From NCBI GenBank assembly GCA_016929035.1, contig JAFGJP010000255.1, positions 1 to 5,498 on the forward strand: a DNA stretch of 5,498 nucleotides, read 5' to 3'. This DNA is from Candidatus Auribacterota bacterium (GTDB lineage Bacteria > Auribacterota > JAFGBW01 > JAFGJP01). The notes beneath the pieces are model-generated. The model saw nothing but the letters and a program-made list of their open reading frames with translations. It did not search any database and had not been told where the DNA came from. Below are positions 5,475 to 5,498 of this stretch, one piece after another. The position numbers and the translations under genes were made by a program. Position 1 is the first letter of the stretch. The number at the start of each line of letters is the position of its first letter.

Positions 5475-5498
5475 AAAGATTTATAAAGTCATCGAAAT
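5461..5498 (+). CDS. Start of a downstream gene, truncated by window edge; product not identifiable
   Basis: An ATG at 5461 opens a frame that is free of stops to the window end, giving only 12 residues (MKSREKIYKVIE). It overlaps the ymdB end by 14 bases, the same close packing as the preceding genes, and a purine-rich GAGAGAGAAG stretch precedes it. An REKIY-type start resembles the beginning of some exodeoxyribonuclease VII large subunits (xseA), which can follow ymdB in related genomes. Twelve residues cannot decide this, and a chance frame is possible. Confidence 0.45.
   Translation, partial: MKSREKIYKVIE

Noticed and set aside
1..5498. CRISPR array, insertion sequence, phage, toxin-antitoxin or defence gene, tRNA.
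   Set aside because: No repeat-spacer pattern, transposase-like frame, terminal inverted repeats of a mobile element or cloverleaf was seen. All substantial frames are accounted for by conserved housekeeping genes.

Overview
The window is a compact, entirely plus-strand housekeeping segment of a Gram-negative-type bacterial chromosome. In order it holds: the 3' end of pheT, zapA, a 6S RNA gene, rarA, a 5-formyltetrahydrofolate cyclo-ligase gene (fau/ygfA), rny (RNase Y), ymdB, and the first codons of one more gene. The zapA / 6S RNA / fau order is the arrangement known from proteobacteria. RNase Y followed by the YmdB phosphodiesterase is typical of Firmicutes and of many Desulfobacterota and related lineages. 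The combination, with moderate base composition, suggests a member of the former Deltaproteobacteria (Desulfobacterota or a neighbour). This is an inference from gene order, not a placement.

Positions 1-897 hold the anticodon-binding C-terminus of PheRS beta, then the small Z-ring protein ZapA. Positions 898-1175 are the only sizeable non-coding gap. It holds nested inverted and direct repeats, a candidate promoter overlapping the zapA stop, and a clear 6S RNA fold whose closing stem runs into a T-tract. Positions 1176-3028 hold rarA and fau, which overlap by 43 bases. Positions 3068-5498 hold rny, with a near-perfect Shine-Dalgarno; ymdB, which starts at TTG inside the rny end; and a downstream ORF that starts inside the ymdB end.

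Functionally the cluster mixes translation (PheT), division (ZapA), global transcription control in stationary phase (6S RNA), replication-fork maintenance (RarA), one-carbon metabolism (Fau) and RNA turnover (RNase Y, YmdB). The tight spacing from rarA onward suggests co-transcription behind the 6S gene.

I see no mobile element, CRISPR array, phage gene or defence system, and no evidence for a wholly new system. The points most worth a second look are an Asn in place of the Thr/Ser after the Walker A lysine of RarA, an Asp in place of the metallophosphoesterase Asn of YmdB, and the repeat architecture just upstream of the 6S RNA.
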